Shown in pieces: positions 27,101-35,427 of a stretch of DNA of 64,000 nucleotides. Each line of letters begins with the position of its first letter. The stretch's first letter is position 1. Location: contig OU744453.1 in the NCBI GenBank assembly GCA_916610825.1, positions 9,629,826 through 9,693,825 of the forward strand, given 5' to 3'. Under the pieces are notes generated by a model. The model was not told the DNA's origin. It ran no database searches and was given only the letters and a program-made list of their open reading frames with translations. This stretch comes from Haliclystus octoradiatus. Lineage: Eukaryota > Cnidaria > Staurozoa > Stauromedusae > Haliclystidae. Made by a program: the position numbers and the translations under genes.

Positions 27101-29534
27101 GACAGTTTCATGGAAACGAGGTCTTGCTTTTGAACATAATGTATTTCGAATTCATGATATTATTTTTAAGCGCTTTGTTCAAATTTCGAGAGCCTGGGTA
27201 TGGCGGAGCAAAAATAAGATCCATAAAACCACGTGACTGGCATCTGTGTAGTTTGATATAGCTATGAAATTAATCAATTCATTGATATATTCTCTGATCC
27301 TTGATAAATCTTTTAAATATTTAACAAATTAATAACTGACAGAAATTGTTGATATAGATAAATTCTTACACTGATTATGTTCTTTGTTGTGTCTCTTAAA
27401 TTTGGGCTGATACTCATTTTCATAAATGGTGTAACTCCCAAATTTTTTGATATAGCAATCAACGTATCATCTAACTCCCATTGATTGGCATCAAAATCTT
27501 CATTGATTGGCCATGATCCATAATCACGTATTACTTCCTTAACTTTAGCAATGATGTCGCCTACTGGCTCGTCAATTTTCATACATGAGTCGTATAATTT
27601 CTTCATCTTCAACATGGCATCTCCCTAAGCAGATCAATTAATAAATCATGAGTGATCTAGAAAGTTCTCACCGTTCACTATAATCATAGGGTGATCTATC
27701 GCGTGGATATTTCTAAAACTCTATTAACAAATCTTAAAATAACATAAGGGGTGTAGGAGTTACAGCCATCTGTCATGGATATTCATCCCCCTCGTCGGGG
27801 AAAACAATTTTCGGATGTCTCAGGGAATTTTTTGGGTATTCCAAACACTTTTCATATATCATTTCTATAAATAGTCCTTTTTCTTCTGGGAGCTAGCTAG
27901 GGAGATGTCAGGGAAATCCAAATGCCACCCATCTTAAAGAACAAAGAAAGATCAAGTTGTAGTTGACAAGACCATTAGTTTGTTTAGATTTCTTATTAAG
28001 TACATGATTTTCCATGTCCTCATAAAAAGCATAGGCATAGGCTGTACGATTGATTTCCTGATTCGCGGCAACTTACTTATTCCTGGTAAAACTTACCTTG
28101 TCATGAAAAAAACTTACTTACTCATGGCTTAAAATTTAATAAGATTTAATAGAAATTATTTCAATATATTTTTATACGGATTCATTGGTGACCTTAAATA
28201 ATAAATGCTTCAATCGTTCATTATTTGGGAGTTTTCATATGCCTTACGCCATTTACTTGACCAATGAAAAGATGAATAGTGTAATTCTCAGAGGAACTCT
28301 CAAGCAGCTTTCAAGGACATGCTCAATCTCTAAATAGGTAAAAGCGATTTAATTTTTTCACTCATAGGTTCATTCACTAAATTGTGATTGATGGGCAAGG
28401 ATGAATTTAATATTGAATGGCATACTAACTGTTTCTCCCTCCATTGATGGAAGCTCAGACATTAATTTTATAAGAAGCTTTGAATTTTTTTTAATCAATT
28501 CAGTGAATCGACTATTTTTTGACTCTGATTTTTTTAATGGGTTCTTCTTGATCCAGTTTCCACATGAGTAGGTGAAAAAATCATCGCATGGGTTGATGTC
28601 TTGGTTCATATCACCGATTGCATCTTGAAACATAAATAATTTCAATTTCGTTATAAAGCAGACTTATAGTTTGATTTTATTGCATGGTTTTATTGATTTT
28701 ATTGTGAATATGTGTTATTTTGAATTCCTATTGACCAACAATTATTAACTACAAAATGATATTCGCATTAAAATTAACAGTATCATATATAAAGTAATCA
28801 TGAAAAATGACTGTCTTTGCCAGAAATCCATGTCTTTTGCCATAGATTGGCATTGACGCATACAATTCAATAAATTAAAATAAAATTAATTCATTAAATT
28901 CATAAAAGACCCTCCTGAAAACAATCAAAGATGAGTGAGAATTCCTCTCTAAATATCAAATATATTATATATTGGCACTAATTTGGTTTTCAAGGCAAAT
29001 AAGGCTCCACGATAAACGTCATAAGAGACTATAATACTCCTGGCAATTGACTTTGGCGCAACTTTTAGAGAAGCCATCGTTCCACAGGGAAGAACAACAC
29101 AGATATATTAAGCAACTAAAAATACATCTGTATCTTCGCTGTTCTCGAAATTCCGATCTATTGCGTATTTTGTTTTTCATGCTCTCTCATAGGCGGTCAA
29201 ATATTTATGAGTTTGAGTGACATTTTTCGAAAAGTCTTTATTCTCCTCGAGATCAATGCTCATAAATATAGATATACAATATAGATAAGTATTGACCATA
29301 TCATCGTAGTGATTAACGTGCATTCAGACAAGATTGATTGATCATTTTGCAGAATGATTTATATCGTTGAGCCATTACTTCGTAATAACAAATCTTACCA
29401 AGCAAATTCTTCATCTTCAGTTCTTCCTCATCCAGAACAGGATCATCAACGGTTACTTCATCTTCAACAATGCTAGGAAATCCATTCAAGGAATTTAACA
29501 AAAATGGAAATATGTATAAAATGAAAATAAACAT
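15060..29534 (-). CDS. M13-family (neprilysin-like) peptidase gene, N-terminal domain only
   Basis: Twelve exons on the minus strand join without a phase error into about 518 codons. They encode a signal peptide, then the M13 N-terminal (neprilysin-type) domain: NPCDDFFTYSCGNW near the start, LYDSCM and GSWPINEDF in exon 3, FLKFQRDLAKQVGA in exon 5, NRWLERVLEL in exon 7, TWMDEATKLKGIEK in exon 9, NIAYPSFI in exon 10, and FFENTLEM...FKKPVDK then MVNAYHDP (family NAYY-P) in exon 12. M13 enzymes are zinc ectopeptidases of about 700-780 residues that cut small peptides. The downstream exons carrying the zinc-binding HExxH and the ExxxD glutamate were not found down to coordinate 1. The gene is truncated, has a very long intron leading out of the window, or ends in the alternative exon at 14633-14928. 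A cleaved signal peptide suggests a secreted form, not the usual type II membrane form. Confidence 0.88.
15249..15352 (-). CDS. M13 gene exon 11
   Basis: Acceptor TTTCAAG, donor GTAAGT. It encodes DNFFENTLEMDKFERSLNL and KKFKKPVDKSE, matching the F.N......F.....L.K...PVDR..W block. Ends in phase 2, which joins exon 12 to give the conserved Trp. Confidence 0.92.
15499..16658. mobile_element. Foldback element with tandem-repeat termini, ~1.16 kb
   Basis: The left arm (15499-15805) consists of about four degenerate ~55 bp repeats with the pattern CGGAGTAACAATAATTC...GAATAATTCAAAGACATC, then a run of AATATGTGCG-type repeats. The right arm (about 16367-16658) carries the same modules inverted, ending in TTTGAGCC as the complement of the opening GGCTCAAA. 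The centre is unrelated AT-rich sequence. This architecture resembles foldback (FB/TU-type) elements. It lies in the intron between M13 exons 10 and 11. Confidence 0.72.
17096..17173 (-). CDS. M13 gene exon 10
   Basis: 26 codons with acceptor TTCCAG and donor GTAAGA. It encodes NQNIAYPSFIQNKEKLDRYY, matching the family's IGYP..I....LD.YY block. Confidence 0.92.
17888..17986 (-). CDS. M13 gene exon 9
   Basis: 33 codons with acceptor CTTCAG and donor GTAAGC. It encodes EMIEGVRESLIEGMSAVTWM followed by DEATKLKGIEK, the strongly conserved helix that ends in W.D..T...A..K in M13 proteins. Confidence 0.93.
18165..18345 (-). mobile_element. tRNA-derived SINE
   Basis: The tRNA-like head at 18269-18340 (minus) has a box A TGGTGTAGTGG (18323-18333) and a perfect box B GGTTCAATTCC (18279-18289). 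It is followed by a tail containing GGAAGGGCATCCGGC, a phrase I associate with tRNA-SINE and RTE-type tails in several invertebrates and fishes. Located in an M13 intron. Confidence 0.85.
19536..19658 (+). mobile_element. Palindromic element enclosing a hammerhead-like core
   Basis: Two perfect 43 bp inverted arms (19536-19578 and 19616-19658), starting ATGAATAAAATGAGTC, enclose a 37-base centre. The right arm begins exactly at the predicted hammerhead cleavage position region. A related single-arm copy lies at about 20380-20465. No coding capacity. Confidence 0.85.
19579..19622 (+). ncRNA. Hammerhead ribozyme-like sequence, copy 1
   Basis: CTGATGA (19583-19589) and GAAA (19606-19609) flank a CGCC/GGCG stem II. 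A minimal stem III with a 5-base loop leads to GTA (19616-19618) as the predicted cleavage triplet. Stem I is TTGC/GCGA with one wobble pair. Short-stem-III hammerheads are known from Penelope-like elements and retrozymes. Caveat: the base pair next to the core in stem II would be U-U, not the usual G-C. Confidence 0.6.
19716..19938 (-). CDS. M13 gene exon 8
   Basis: Acceptor TTTTTTAG, donor GTACGT; 223 bases joining phase 2 to phase 0. It encodes ATLFIMAILIRVSNLLPMPY and a CINNLMSSFMFAIGKLFVDN block. The latter matches the family's C....M..A.G..YV motif, including the conserved cysteine. Confidence 0.9.
20396..20440 (+). ncRNA. Hammerhead ribozyme-like sequence, copy 2
   Basis: CTGATGA (20401-20407), stem II CGCC-GTAT-GGCG, GAAA (20422-20425), C-loop-G minimal stem III and GTA (20432-20434) before stem I GCGA. 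The 5' strand TCGC directly precedes CTGATGA, so stem I pairs perfectly over four bases. Downstream CTGTATGTCTCTCTTTTTG matches the flank of copy 1, so both belong to one repeat family. It has the same U-U caveat in stem II. Confidence 0.62.
20664..21633. mobile_element. Non-autonomous hAT-like transposon, 970 bp
   Basis: Terminal inverted repeats of about 34 bp with one mismatch, beginning CACAGATT(T/A)TAACGACCAG. Exact 8 bp target duplication GCATGCAT at 20656-20663 and 21634-21641. No transposase ORF. Located in the intron between M13 exons 7 and 8. Confidence 0.92.
21711..21847 (-). CDS. M13 gene exon 7
   Basis: Acceptor AATATAG, donor GTGAGT. It encodes NRWLERVLEL and MSPEYVGKAYKIVTSQPK, corresponding to the family's W..F...L and the segment before the paired-strand/helix region. 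Ends in phase 2. Confidence 0.88.
22847..22936 (-). CDS. M13 gene exon 6
   Basis: 30 codons with acceptor CGCAG and donor GTAAGT. It encodes EENYKTMTIAEFEEFSGIP, matching the family's Y.KMTLAEL block. Phase 0 at both ends. Confidence 0.9.
23060..23810 (-). mobile_element. 5'-truncated non-LTR retrotransposon (LINE)
   Basis: The minus strand encodes the C-terminal part of a LINE polyprotein: RVLKVYIRPILESATPVWNP and KVQRKFTKYI (23521-23802). The same frame continues past an in-frame stop at about 23521 with an ESLEIQRIKQDL block. After one frame change the protein ends in RNYFAIRIIPLWN near 23300. A 3' untranslated part ends in AATAAAATACATACATAC, a microsatellite-like tail. 5' truncation with a 3' simple-repeat tail is typical of LINE insertion. 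Dead copy. Confidence 0.88.
23873..23986 (-). CDS. M13 gene exon 5
   Basis: 38 codons with acceptor TTTTAG and donor GTGAGT. It encodes AAFLKFQRDLAKQVGA and AFDVVLQLAE, the helical block with an alternating hydrophobic pattern typical of the M13 N-terminal domain. Phase 0 at both ends. Confidence 0.9.
24405..24470 (-). CDS. M13 gene exon 4
   Basis: 22 codons with acceptor TTTTAG and a non-consensus donor GTTGGT. It encodes FFPSREAMVSDKEHY, matching the family's LPSREYYL block. The join to exon 3 is in phase. Confidence 0.85.
25007..26636. mobile_element. Long-TIR DNA element, ~1.63 kb
   Basis: The left arm (25007-25166) and right arm (about 26390-26636) are inverted copies starting AGTAGTAAGTATAGTGA. 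Shared phrases include GTTCAAACACAAAG, GGTATGACTTTG / AGTATGACTTTG, AAATGAG and the CTTCnAGTTTGATAAA block. The right arm has about 85 extra bases, an internal GACATCCCCA/CAATCCCCAG-type repeat. Flanking hexamers TAAGGG and GAAGGG match at 5 of 6. AG termini, long TIRs and 6 bp duplications resemble Polinton/Maverick ends, but that assignment is tentative. Confidence 0.68.
25169..25890 (+). pseudogene. Unrecognised broken ORF inside the long-TIR element
   Basis: Coding-like sequence starts at ATG 25169, just inside the left terminal repeat, and continues in changing frames to about 25890. Readable segments are MAQAMLNKKTRTRPLAINLW (start), then after a frame change near 25260 a block ending ELWSNG. 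Next comes the frame around 25332-25573 with one stop near 25396 (DLEDLIFKCPKLLERVYIPS), the frame around 25575-25780 (AAKVFIITMTQEGKYGMLAL) and a last block to 25880. Four or more lesions mean it is dead. I do not recognise the family. Its position suggests a gene carried by the element. Confidence 0.5.
27026..27245. mobile_element. MITE copy related to 13005-13256
   Basis: Starts CTATTTGTAAGAGTTGGAAC and shares the body with the 13 kb copy (GGGGCTCGAA, GAGGTCTTGCTTTTGAACA, GATCCATAAAA). The right terminal repeat is not present, so this copy is truncated. It lies upstream of M13 exon 3 in transcriptional terms inside an intron. Confidence 0.6.
27370..27624 (-). CDS. M13 gene exon 3
   Basis: 85 codons between acceptor CTTAG and donor GTAAGA. 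It encodes MLKMKKLYDSCMKID (family K...Y.SCM block), the GSWPINEDFDANQWELDDTL region and LGVTPFMKMSISPNLRDTTK. Both ends are phase 0. Confidence 0.93.
28430..28623 (-). CDS. M13 gene exon 2
   Basis: Acceptor TTTCAAG before 28623, donor GTTAGT after 28430. It completes a split Asp codon from exon 1 and carries MNQDINPCDDFFTYSCGNW, the most recognisable block at the start of the M13 N-terminal domain, with two of the family's disulphide cysteines. Ends in phase 0. Confidence 0.93.
29399..29534 (-). CDS. M13 gene exon 1 (signal peptide)
   Basis: Starts at the ATG at 29534-29532. The first 18 residues are a hydrophobic signal sequence (MFIFILYIFPFLLNSLNG), followed by an acidic stretch (VEDEVTVDDPVLDEEELKMK). 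The donor GTAAGA follows 29399, leaving phase 1. The family's usual cytoplasmic tail and transmembrane anchor are not seen. Confidence 0.75.
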
Positions 29535-29832
29535 TGTAATTAGTTACAGGGGAATTTTCAATAATAAACCATTTGAAACTTATCTGTCTAAATTTGTCTA
29601 ACAAGTTTGTTTTTAAACATGCTCATTGAGCTACTGGCTGCCACAAGTAGAGGTCAAGTTTGTTGTTAAGCTGTCTATAATAGGGAGGTTTAGACTTAGT
29701 ACAGGTACAGCTAAGGGTACAACTTTCTCGTTGCGCATCACTTCTGCGCATTGGAGGAGCCCGCCCATTCTATGCTCTGAAATCTGTACTGACCTCCTCG
29801 TTTCGGAACGCCTTTAGGCGCGAAACACGAAC
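29535..29832. other. Interval between M13 start and gypsy element
   Basis: Holds the putative 5' untranslated/promoter region of the M13 gene (transcribed leftward). A small ORF at 29626-29817 has no recognisable features. I see no clear TATA box or CpG cluster. Confidence 0.4.
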
Positions 29833-29836
29833 CACG

Positions 29837-29990
29837 TGTCGTAATATGTAATTACGTAGTACTAATATATAATCTTATTCTACGCATGCGCTGCTGTATA
29901 TTACACAGTTGTTAACATTTATGATCATAATAGAGTTCACAGTTATTGAAGCTGGTTGTGCTCTTTGCGTGTTACTATTATCATAAGACA
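29837..29990 (+). repeat. 5' LTR of gypsy element
   Basis: Begins TGTCGTAATATG and ends ATAAGACA. At 154 bp it is very short for a gypsy LTR. Two mismatches to the 3' LTR. Confidence 0.96.
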
Positions 29991-30000
29991 TGGTGTCAGA
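29991..30000 (+). promoter_or_regulatory. Primer-binding site, tRNA-Leu type
   Basis: TGGTGTCAGA immediately follows the 5' LTR. It is complementary to a tRNA 3' end reading TCTGACA plus CCA, as found in several animal tRNA-Leu species. Confidence 0.75.
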
Positions 30001-30081
30001 TGTTTAAATTATTATAATTATAAGATTGACTAAGTTAGTTCGCTGATCAATAATTGATTACGCCAAATTGCCTACATAAGA

Positions 30082-32292
30082 ATGGCAAAATACACACAAC
30101 CAGAGAAGTTTGACTTCAAAGCCGAACATTGGGAGGATTGGCTTGAAGATTTTAGATGTTTTAGGAGAGCAACAGAGCTACACAAAGCCGAAGGAGAGAG
30201 TCAGAGAGATGCGCTCCTATACTGCATGGGTACAAAAGATGCCGTAAAAATCCTGAAAACATTTACATGGGATACCAAACGTATAGCAAAATCGGATGGT
30301 ACATTTGAAACACTGAGAGAAAGTGACAATAACTTTGAAACAGTGACAAGAAAATTTACAGAATACTTTCAACCTAAAAGAAATCTTATACACGAGAGAG
30401 CAATTTTTCAAACTCGTACTCAATTGGAAAACGAAACGGTTGAAGAATACGTGCGAGAATTACAAAAGTTAATACAGCATTGTAAATATCTTGACGCAGA
30501 TGAACAAGTTAGAGATAGAGTAGTGATTGGATTGCGTGATGCTCAAGTGAGAAAAAAGTTGCAATTGACTGCTGATTTAACATTGTCTAAAGCAATCACA
30601 ATCGCTCGTCAAACAGAAATGGTAAAACTTCAGATGAAAGAACAAAATAAAGCTAGTTCAAGTGAAAATGATCTACAAGAGGTTAAATATAAGAAAAACA
30701 AAGGAAAGAGATTTCAGAGCAATAGACAACAATGGAAAAAAACGGAAAACAATCGAAAACAATCGAAAAACTTAAAAGCGAATACTGGAGATTGTGGTCG
30801 CTGTGGTAGAAATCACGAAAAAGGGCGTTGTCCAGCATATGGTAAGACGTGTCATAAATGTAAAAATACAGGACATTTTGCCAGTAAATGTAGATCTACT
30901 AATATAAGAGAAGTAGCTACAGATAATGACAGTAGTGATAATGATAGTGGTACCCTATTTCTTGATGCATTATTTGCGAAAGCAGATATTGAGAGATGGA
31001 CAGTACAATTAGAAACTTCAAAGACAAATGTTAATTTCAAAATTGATACTGGAGCAGATGTAACTATCATGAGTAAAAGTTCATTTGATTTGTTAAAAGT
31101 GAAACCAACATTATCACAATCTAAGATGAAGTTAACGTCACCAGGGGGAGATGTATCTGTAAAAGGCTTTTTTACTACCACTTTACATAAAAATGGCAAG
31201 AGATCGCAAGTAAAAATTTACGTATGTGATGGTCCCAAGAATAATTTACTAAGCCGAGAAGCATGTATAAATTTGGGATTAATTGCACGATTAGACGAAA
31301 CAAAAATATTTGATAGCCACGGTTTAATGGATACTGCTCCTGTAAACATTGTATTAAAAGCAAATATAGAACCATATTGTTTGGCTACGCCAAGGAGAAT
31401 TGCATTTCCGTTAATGGAGATGGTTAAAGACGAAATCAATAGAATGGAAAACAATGGTATTATTGAAAAAGTTGATATTCCTACTGATTGGTGCGCTCCA
31501 ATGGTTCCTGTTAAGAAAAAGAATGGAATGGTAAGAATTTGTGTTGACTATAAACATCTAAATTCGAATGTTAAAAGAGAACATTTAATGCTACCTAATT
31601 TAGATGATATTACTCCTAAATTAGTTGATGCAAGACATTTTACATTCCTAGATGCATCAGGTGGATATTATCAAATTCCGCTAGATAATAAGAGTAAACT
31701 ATTAACTACTTTTATAACTCCATTTGGTCGTTATTGTTTTAAACGTATTCCAACGGGTATTACTAGCGCCCCTGAAATATTTCAAAAGAAAATGCAAGCG
31801 TTGCTAGAGGGGTTACCAGGATGTGATGTAATAATGGATGACATAATTGTATATGGCAAAACACAAAAAGAGCACGATGAACATTTAGAAGCTGTTTATG
31901 AGCGTGTCCGAATATCAGGTTTAAAATTAAATCGTGAAAAATGTCAAATAAATAAATCAGAAATCGTTTATTTTGGACATTTAATAAGTGGGGCAGGAAT
32001 TAAGCCGCACCCAAATAAATTACAAGCTTTAAGAGATCTACCAATACCAACATGTGTATCTGAATTAAGAACTGTGCTTGGTATGTTTAATTATTTAGCA
32101 AGATTTATATCAGAGTTGTCCAGTGTATTGTCGCCGTTAAGTGATTTACTGAAGAAAAATATTAGCTGGTACTGGGGACCAGTGCAAAATGAAGCGTTTG
32201 CTAAAGTAAAGGATTTAATATTAAAACTTCCATCATTACAATACTATGATGTTCACAAAGATATCATTGTTAGTGCAGATGCCAGTTCTTAA
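30082..32292 (+). CDS. gypsy Gag-Pol (gag, protease, RT, start of RNase H)
   Basis: A single 736-codon frame. The Gag part is followed by two zinc knuckles at about residues 238-270 (CGRCGRNHEKGRC and CHKCKNTGHFASKC). The aspartic protease motif FKIDTGADVTIMS lies at about residue 320. RT spans about 420-680, with FGRYCFKRIPTGITSAPEIF and the catalytic box IMDDIIVYG (residue ~585, Met in place of the usual Leu). The RNase H start SADASS is followed at once by an in-frame TAA at 32290-32292. Gag and Pol are in one frame, as in several gypsy lineages that do not use a gag-pol frameshift. Confidence 0.95.
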   Translation: MAKYTQPEKFDFKAEHWEDWLEDFRCFRRATELHKAEGESQRDALLYCMGTKDAVKILKTFTWDTKRIAKSDGTFETLRESDNNFETVTRKFTEYFQPKRNLIHERAIFQTRTQLENETVEEYVRELQKLIQHCKYLDADEQVRDRVVIGLRDAQVRKKLQLTADLTLSKAITIARQTEMVKLQMKEQNKASSSENDLQEVKYKKNKGKRFQSNRQQWKKTENNRKQSKNLKANTGDCGRCGRNHEKGRCPAYGKTCHKCKNTGHFASKCRSTNIREVATDNDSSDNDSGTLFLDALFAKADIERWTVQLETSKTNVNFKIDTGADVTIMSKSSFDLLKVKPTLSQSKMKLTSPGGDVSVKGFFTTTLHKNGKRSQVKIYVCDGPKNNLLSREACINLGLIARLDETKIFDSHGLMDTAPVNIVLKANIEPYCLATPRRIAFPLMEMVKDEINRMENNGIIEKVDIPTDWCAPMVPVKKKNGMVRICVDYKHLNSNVKREHLMLPNLDDITPKLVDARHFTFLDASGGYYQIPLDNKSKLLTTFITPFGRYCFKRIPTGITSAPEIFQKKMQALLEGLPGCDVIMDDIIVYGKTQKEHDEHLEAVYERVRISGLKLNREKCQINKSEIVYFGHLISGAGIKPHPNKLQALRDLPIPTCVSELRTVLGMFNYLARFISELSSVLSPLSDLLKKNISWYWGPVQNEAFAKVKDLILKLPSLQYYDVHKDIIVSADASS

Positions 32293-32703
32293 GGCCTTGG
32301 TGGAGTACTTCTACAAAGACACGACGATGGTCTAATGCCTGTTGCATTCTGTTCAAGAAGGTTAACAGATGCTGAGAAGAGATACTCACAAATTGAGAAG
32401 GAGTGTCTTGCTAGTGTTTGGGCATGTGAGAAATTTTCCAAGTATTTAATTGGTTTAAACGATTTCGAACTATTAACGGATCACAAACCTTTAGTACCCT
32501 TGATGACTACGAAAGATTTAGATAAATGCCCTATACGTTGCCAAAGATTATTAATGAGGTTAATGAGATTTAATCCTAGAGTACGTCATGTACCTGGAAA
32601 AGAATTAGTTATTGCCGATGCTTTATCGAGAAGTATAATTATACCATCAGATATTGAAAAATTACAAGCATTGGAGGTGGAAGCATATATGTTGATTATG
32701 TAA
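32293..32703 (+). pseudogene. gypsy RNase H segment after nonsense codon
   Basis: The same frame continues past the stop with RNase H motifs: [20 protein letters not shown], the LLTDHKPL block and [15 protein letters not shown]. It closes at the TAA at 32701-32703. A short AT-repeat slip just before 32700 displaces the downstream integrase into another frame. Confidence 0.9.
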
Positions 32704-33761
32704 TGTCTTCCTTACCCATTAGTTCTAAAAGATTATCAAGTTTAAGGGAGGAGACAGCGAAGGATCAAGTATTACAGAAAGTGATTTATTATATTAATAC
32801 TAACTGGCCTTTAACCGAAAATATTAATAATGATTTAAAACCGTATGCTTTAGCCAAAGGAGAGCTCAGTATATCAGACGGTTTGTTAATATACCAAAAT
32901 AGAGTAGTTATTCCACATGATAGTAAAAACTACATTTTAGAAAAATTGCATGAAAGTCATTTAGGGATTACTAAATGTAGAAATAATGCTAAAAACACGG
33001 TCTGGTGGCCAGGTATTTCAAAAGATATTAATGACACTGTTACCAGATGTAAGAAGTGCCAACAGAAACGACCGAGTCAGAAGAAAGAGCCACTAAATCC
33101 TACTCCTTTACCTTCCAGACCGTGGGAGAAAATCGGTACAGATTTAATTGAATGGAATAAAAAGACATATGTTGTTGTAGCTGATTATTACTCGCGATGG
33201 ATTGAACTTAAACAATTAACAGCCACTCGTACAGCCAATGTGGTTGCAGCATTAAAATCTATCTTCGCCATACATGGAATTCCTGATGAAGTTGTAAGTG
33301 ACAATGGACCTCAATTTTCATCGGATGAATTTGAAGAGTTTGAAACCAACTATGGATTTTGGCACAATCCTTCAGCACCATATAACCCACAAGCAAACGG
33401 GGAAGCTGAAAGATCAGTCCAAACAGCAAAGAAAATATTAGATAATGATGACGTAAATATTGCATTACTACTCTACCGTACAACTCCGCATTCAGCAACT
33501 GGAGTTAGCCCATCAATTGCGCTAATGGATCGGCAATTACAGAATAAGTTACCATCAATTAATAGAAATTTGATGCCTGTCAATCCAAATGACAAAGATA
33601 TTAGAAGAAAAGATAATGAGTCTAAAAGAAAGAATAAAACTTATTATGATAAACGCCATGGAACAAAAGATTTACCACAATTAAAAATTAATGACGATGT
33701 CAGAGTTAAATTGGATCATGAAAAAGGTTGGAAAAAAAATTGGAAAAATTATTCATTGTAA
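32703..33761 (+). CDS. gypsy integrase
   Basis: 352 codons. The N-terminal zinc-binding HHCC domain is visible as LHESHLGITKCRNN...RCKKCQ (residues ~80-122). The DDE core is visible as GTDLIEW (Asp ~146), VSDNGPQFSS (Asp ~200) and NGEAERS (Glu ~235). The ORF ends early at 33761, because an extra base in a run of eight A (about 33732-33739) shifts the C-terminal part out of frame. The ATG at 32703 may not be a real start, as the segment would normally be part of the polyprotein. Confidence 0.93.
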   Translation: MSSLPISSKRLSSLREETAKDQVLQKVIYYINTNWPLTENINNDLKPYALAKGELSISDGLLIYQNRVVIPHDSKNYILEKLHESHLGITKCRNNAKNTVWWPGISKDINDTVTRCKKCQQKRPSQKKEPLNPTPLPSRPWEKIGTDLIEWNKKTYVVVADYYSRWIELKQLTATRTANVVAALKSIFAIHGIPDEVVSDNGPQFSSDEFEEFETNYGFWHNPSAPYNPQANGEAERSVQTAKKILDNDDVNIALLLYRTTPHSATGVSPSIALMDRQLQNKLPSINRNLMPVNPNDKDIRRKDNESKRKNKTYYDKRHGTKDLPQLKINDDVRVKLDHEKGWKKNWKNYSL

Positions 33762-34008
33762 TTATGATAGAAGATCGTATACAGTTAAAACGACTGATGG
33801 TTCGGAATATATACGTAATAGACGTCATTTACAATTTATACCAATTTCTGATCACGATGATAATAATGTTATTAGTCTTGAATTAGATGACGAAGATGAA
33901 TCTGATAATCCGATCGTAGCAAATAATCCGATCGTAAATGAAAATCCTCCGGAAAGGAGAAGTGGACGTTCTACAAAGCGCCCAGATTATTATGGATATA
34001 ATAAGTAA
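33740..34008 (+). pseudogene. gypsy integrase C-terminal tail, out of frame
   Basis: Continues the integrase in another frame: HCNYDRRSYTVKTTDG, RNRRHLQFIP, then an acidic stretch (LELDDEDESDNP) and a basic end RRSGRSTKRPDYYGYNK. No chromodomain. Confidence 0.85.
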
Positions 34009-34122
34009 ATAAACCGATATGGTCTTGATTAATTTAATATTTATTATAATGTTTTCTTGTTGATTATTATTAATATCATAGATTATTTAGCTTGAAACAA
34101 TTTATACTTATCTTAACTTTAT

Positions 34123-34133
34123 AGAAAGGGAGG
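34123..34133 (+). other. Polypurine tract
   Basis: AGAAAGGGAGG lies immediately upstream of the 3' LTR, in the position of the plus-strand primer. Confidence 0.85.
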
Positions 34134-34287
34134 TGTCGTAATATGTAATTACGTAGTACTAATATATAATCTTATTCTACGCATGCGCTGCTGTATATTA
34201 CACAGTTGTTAACATTTATGATCATAATAGAGTTCACAGTTATTGAAGCTGGTTGTGTTCTTTGCGTGTTACTAATATCATAAGACA
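34134..34287 (+). repeat. 3' LTR of gypsy element
   Basis: 154 bp, TGTCGT...AAGACA, two differences from the 5' LTR. Followed by CACG, the target duplication. Confidence 0.96.
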
Positions 34288-34291
34288 CACG

Positions 34292-35427
34292 GAGTGCATG
34301 TTTTGATTTCGTTGTGTTGCTTGCTTTGGTTTTACTTCAGCTCTTATGAATAACATTTTATTGTCGCTATAAAATTTATATATAGAATCAAAATGAATCC
34401 TTAACAAATTGTCAGAATTTTGTTTTCACCTGGAAAACAGAAACTTAGGTTTAATGTTATTGAAGCTAAACCTCTTGTTTTGAAAGAACGAGTACAGGTA
34501 ATCCAGGTATAATCCAGTCTTCTGATCGTCTAAACATGAATTTGAACCAGTACCGGTACTAAATCTAGATCTCCATAATTGCCCACAGAGGCTCTTGAGT
34601 TACATTTAAAGGATTATATTCTTAGCAATAGCAGCATTTCTGTATCAAGAAAACATCCAGACACCACACCAACTAATACGTGAACAAAAGTAGGTGAGCA
34701 ATTGTGAGCTGATTAGTCAACAAAATCTATATCTACAATTATAAAATCATCGAATGTGATACTGATCGATGATTGGTTGTTATTGATGTTTGTGTCAGGC
34801 TGTGTAAAATCGTAAACTTACGGCTTTTGTTTTGAAGCCCCAAAATGAAACAAGTTAGCAACAGAAACAAAATGGTGTTCACATGAAAAAAATCTTTCAT
34901 TGAATAGAGCGCTTAAAAATACCCTTCAATTTAAAATTAATAACAGAAAACACAATAACTTTGAAACAAAATCATAAATTAAACATTAATCTATAAAATT
35001 CCTTAATTCAATGTTTCTGTTCGTAGTTCACACAGCAATTTTGTTTTGTTGATAAACGCCAAAGCGGCATATTACAATGCGATAAATTTCAGAGTGTAAC
35101 TGCGCTAAAAGCATAAACACATAGGATCCTGTATACGAGTAGCTGAATAATATTTTAAATCTTCTATATTAATAATGTATTCAGACTTAACCAATGCTCT
35201 TTGGGTTTATTTTCAATCTATTTTACATTTACTCCATTTTTACAATTTGTCGTAGCTTTTCTCAAATGGCATAGCGTGTTTCTATTGAAAATCCGCGCTT
35301 GTTCTAGTCTCTACAATGACGTCACTTTAGGAGAATTTAGATGTAATCATCATTTTGAGCTTTTCAATGTCAACATAAATAAGTCATTTATTTTATAAAA
35401 CAAATAGGAAACGGTTATCCGTGTTAA
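34292..35427. other. Intergenic, no feature seen
   Basis: AT-rich sequence with no ORF of convincing length, no tRNA-like sequence and no clear repeat. A 65-codon ORF at 35201-35398 has no recognisable motif. Confidence 0.5.

Larger units (their letters stand above)
29837..34287 (+). mobile_element. Ty3/gypsy LTR retrotransposon, near-complete
   Basis: A 4.45 kb element with 154 bp LTRs that differ at two positions, a 4 bp target duplication CACG (29833-29836 and 34288-34291), a tRNA-Leu-type primer site and a purine tract. Gag, protease, RT, RNase H and integrase follow in gypsy order; no envelope ORF or chromodomain was seen. Near-identical LTRs imply a recent insertion, yet the coding region has three lesions (see its parts). 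Confidence 0.97.

Noticed and set aside
34009-34133. Envelope gene in the gypsy element
   Set aside because: Only about 120 bases lie between the end of integrase and the 3' LTR, so no envelope fits.
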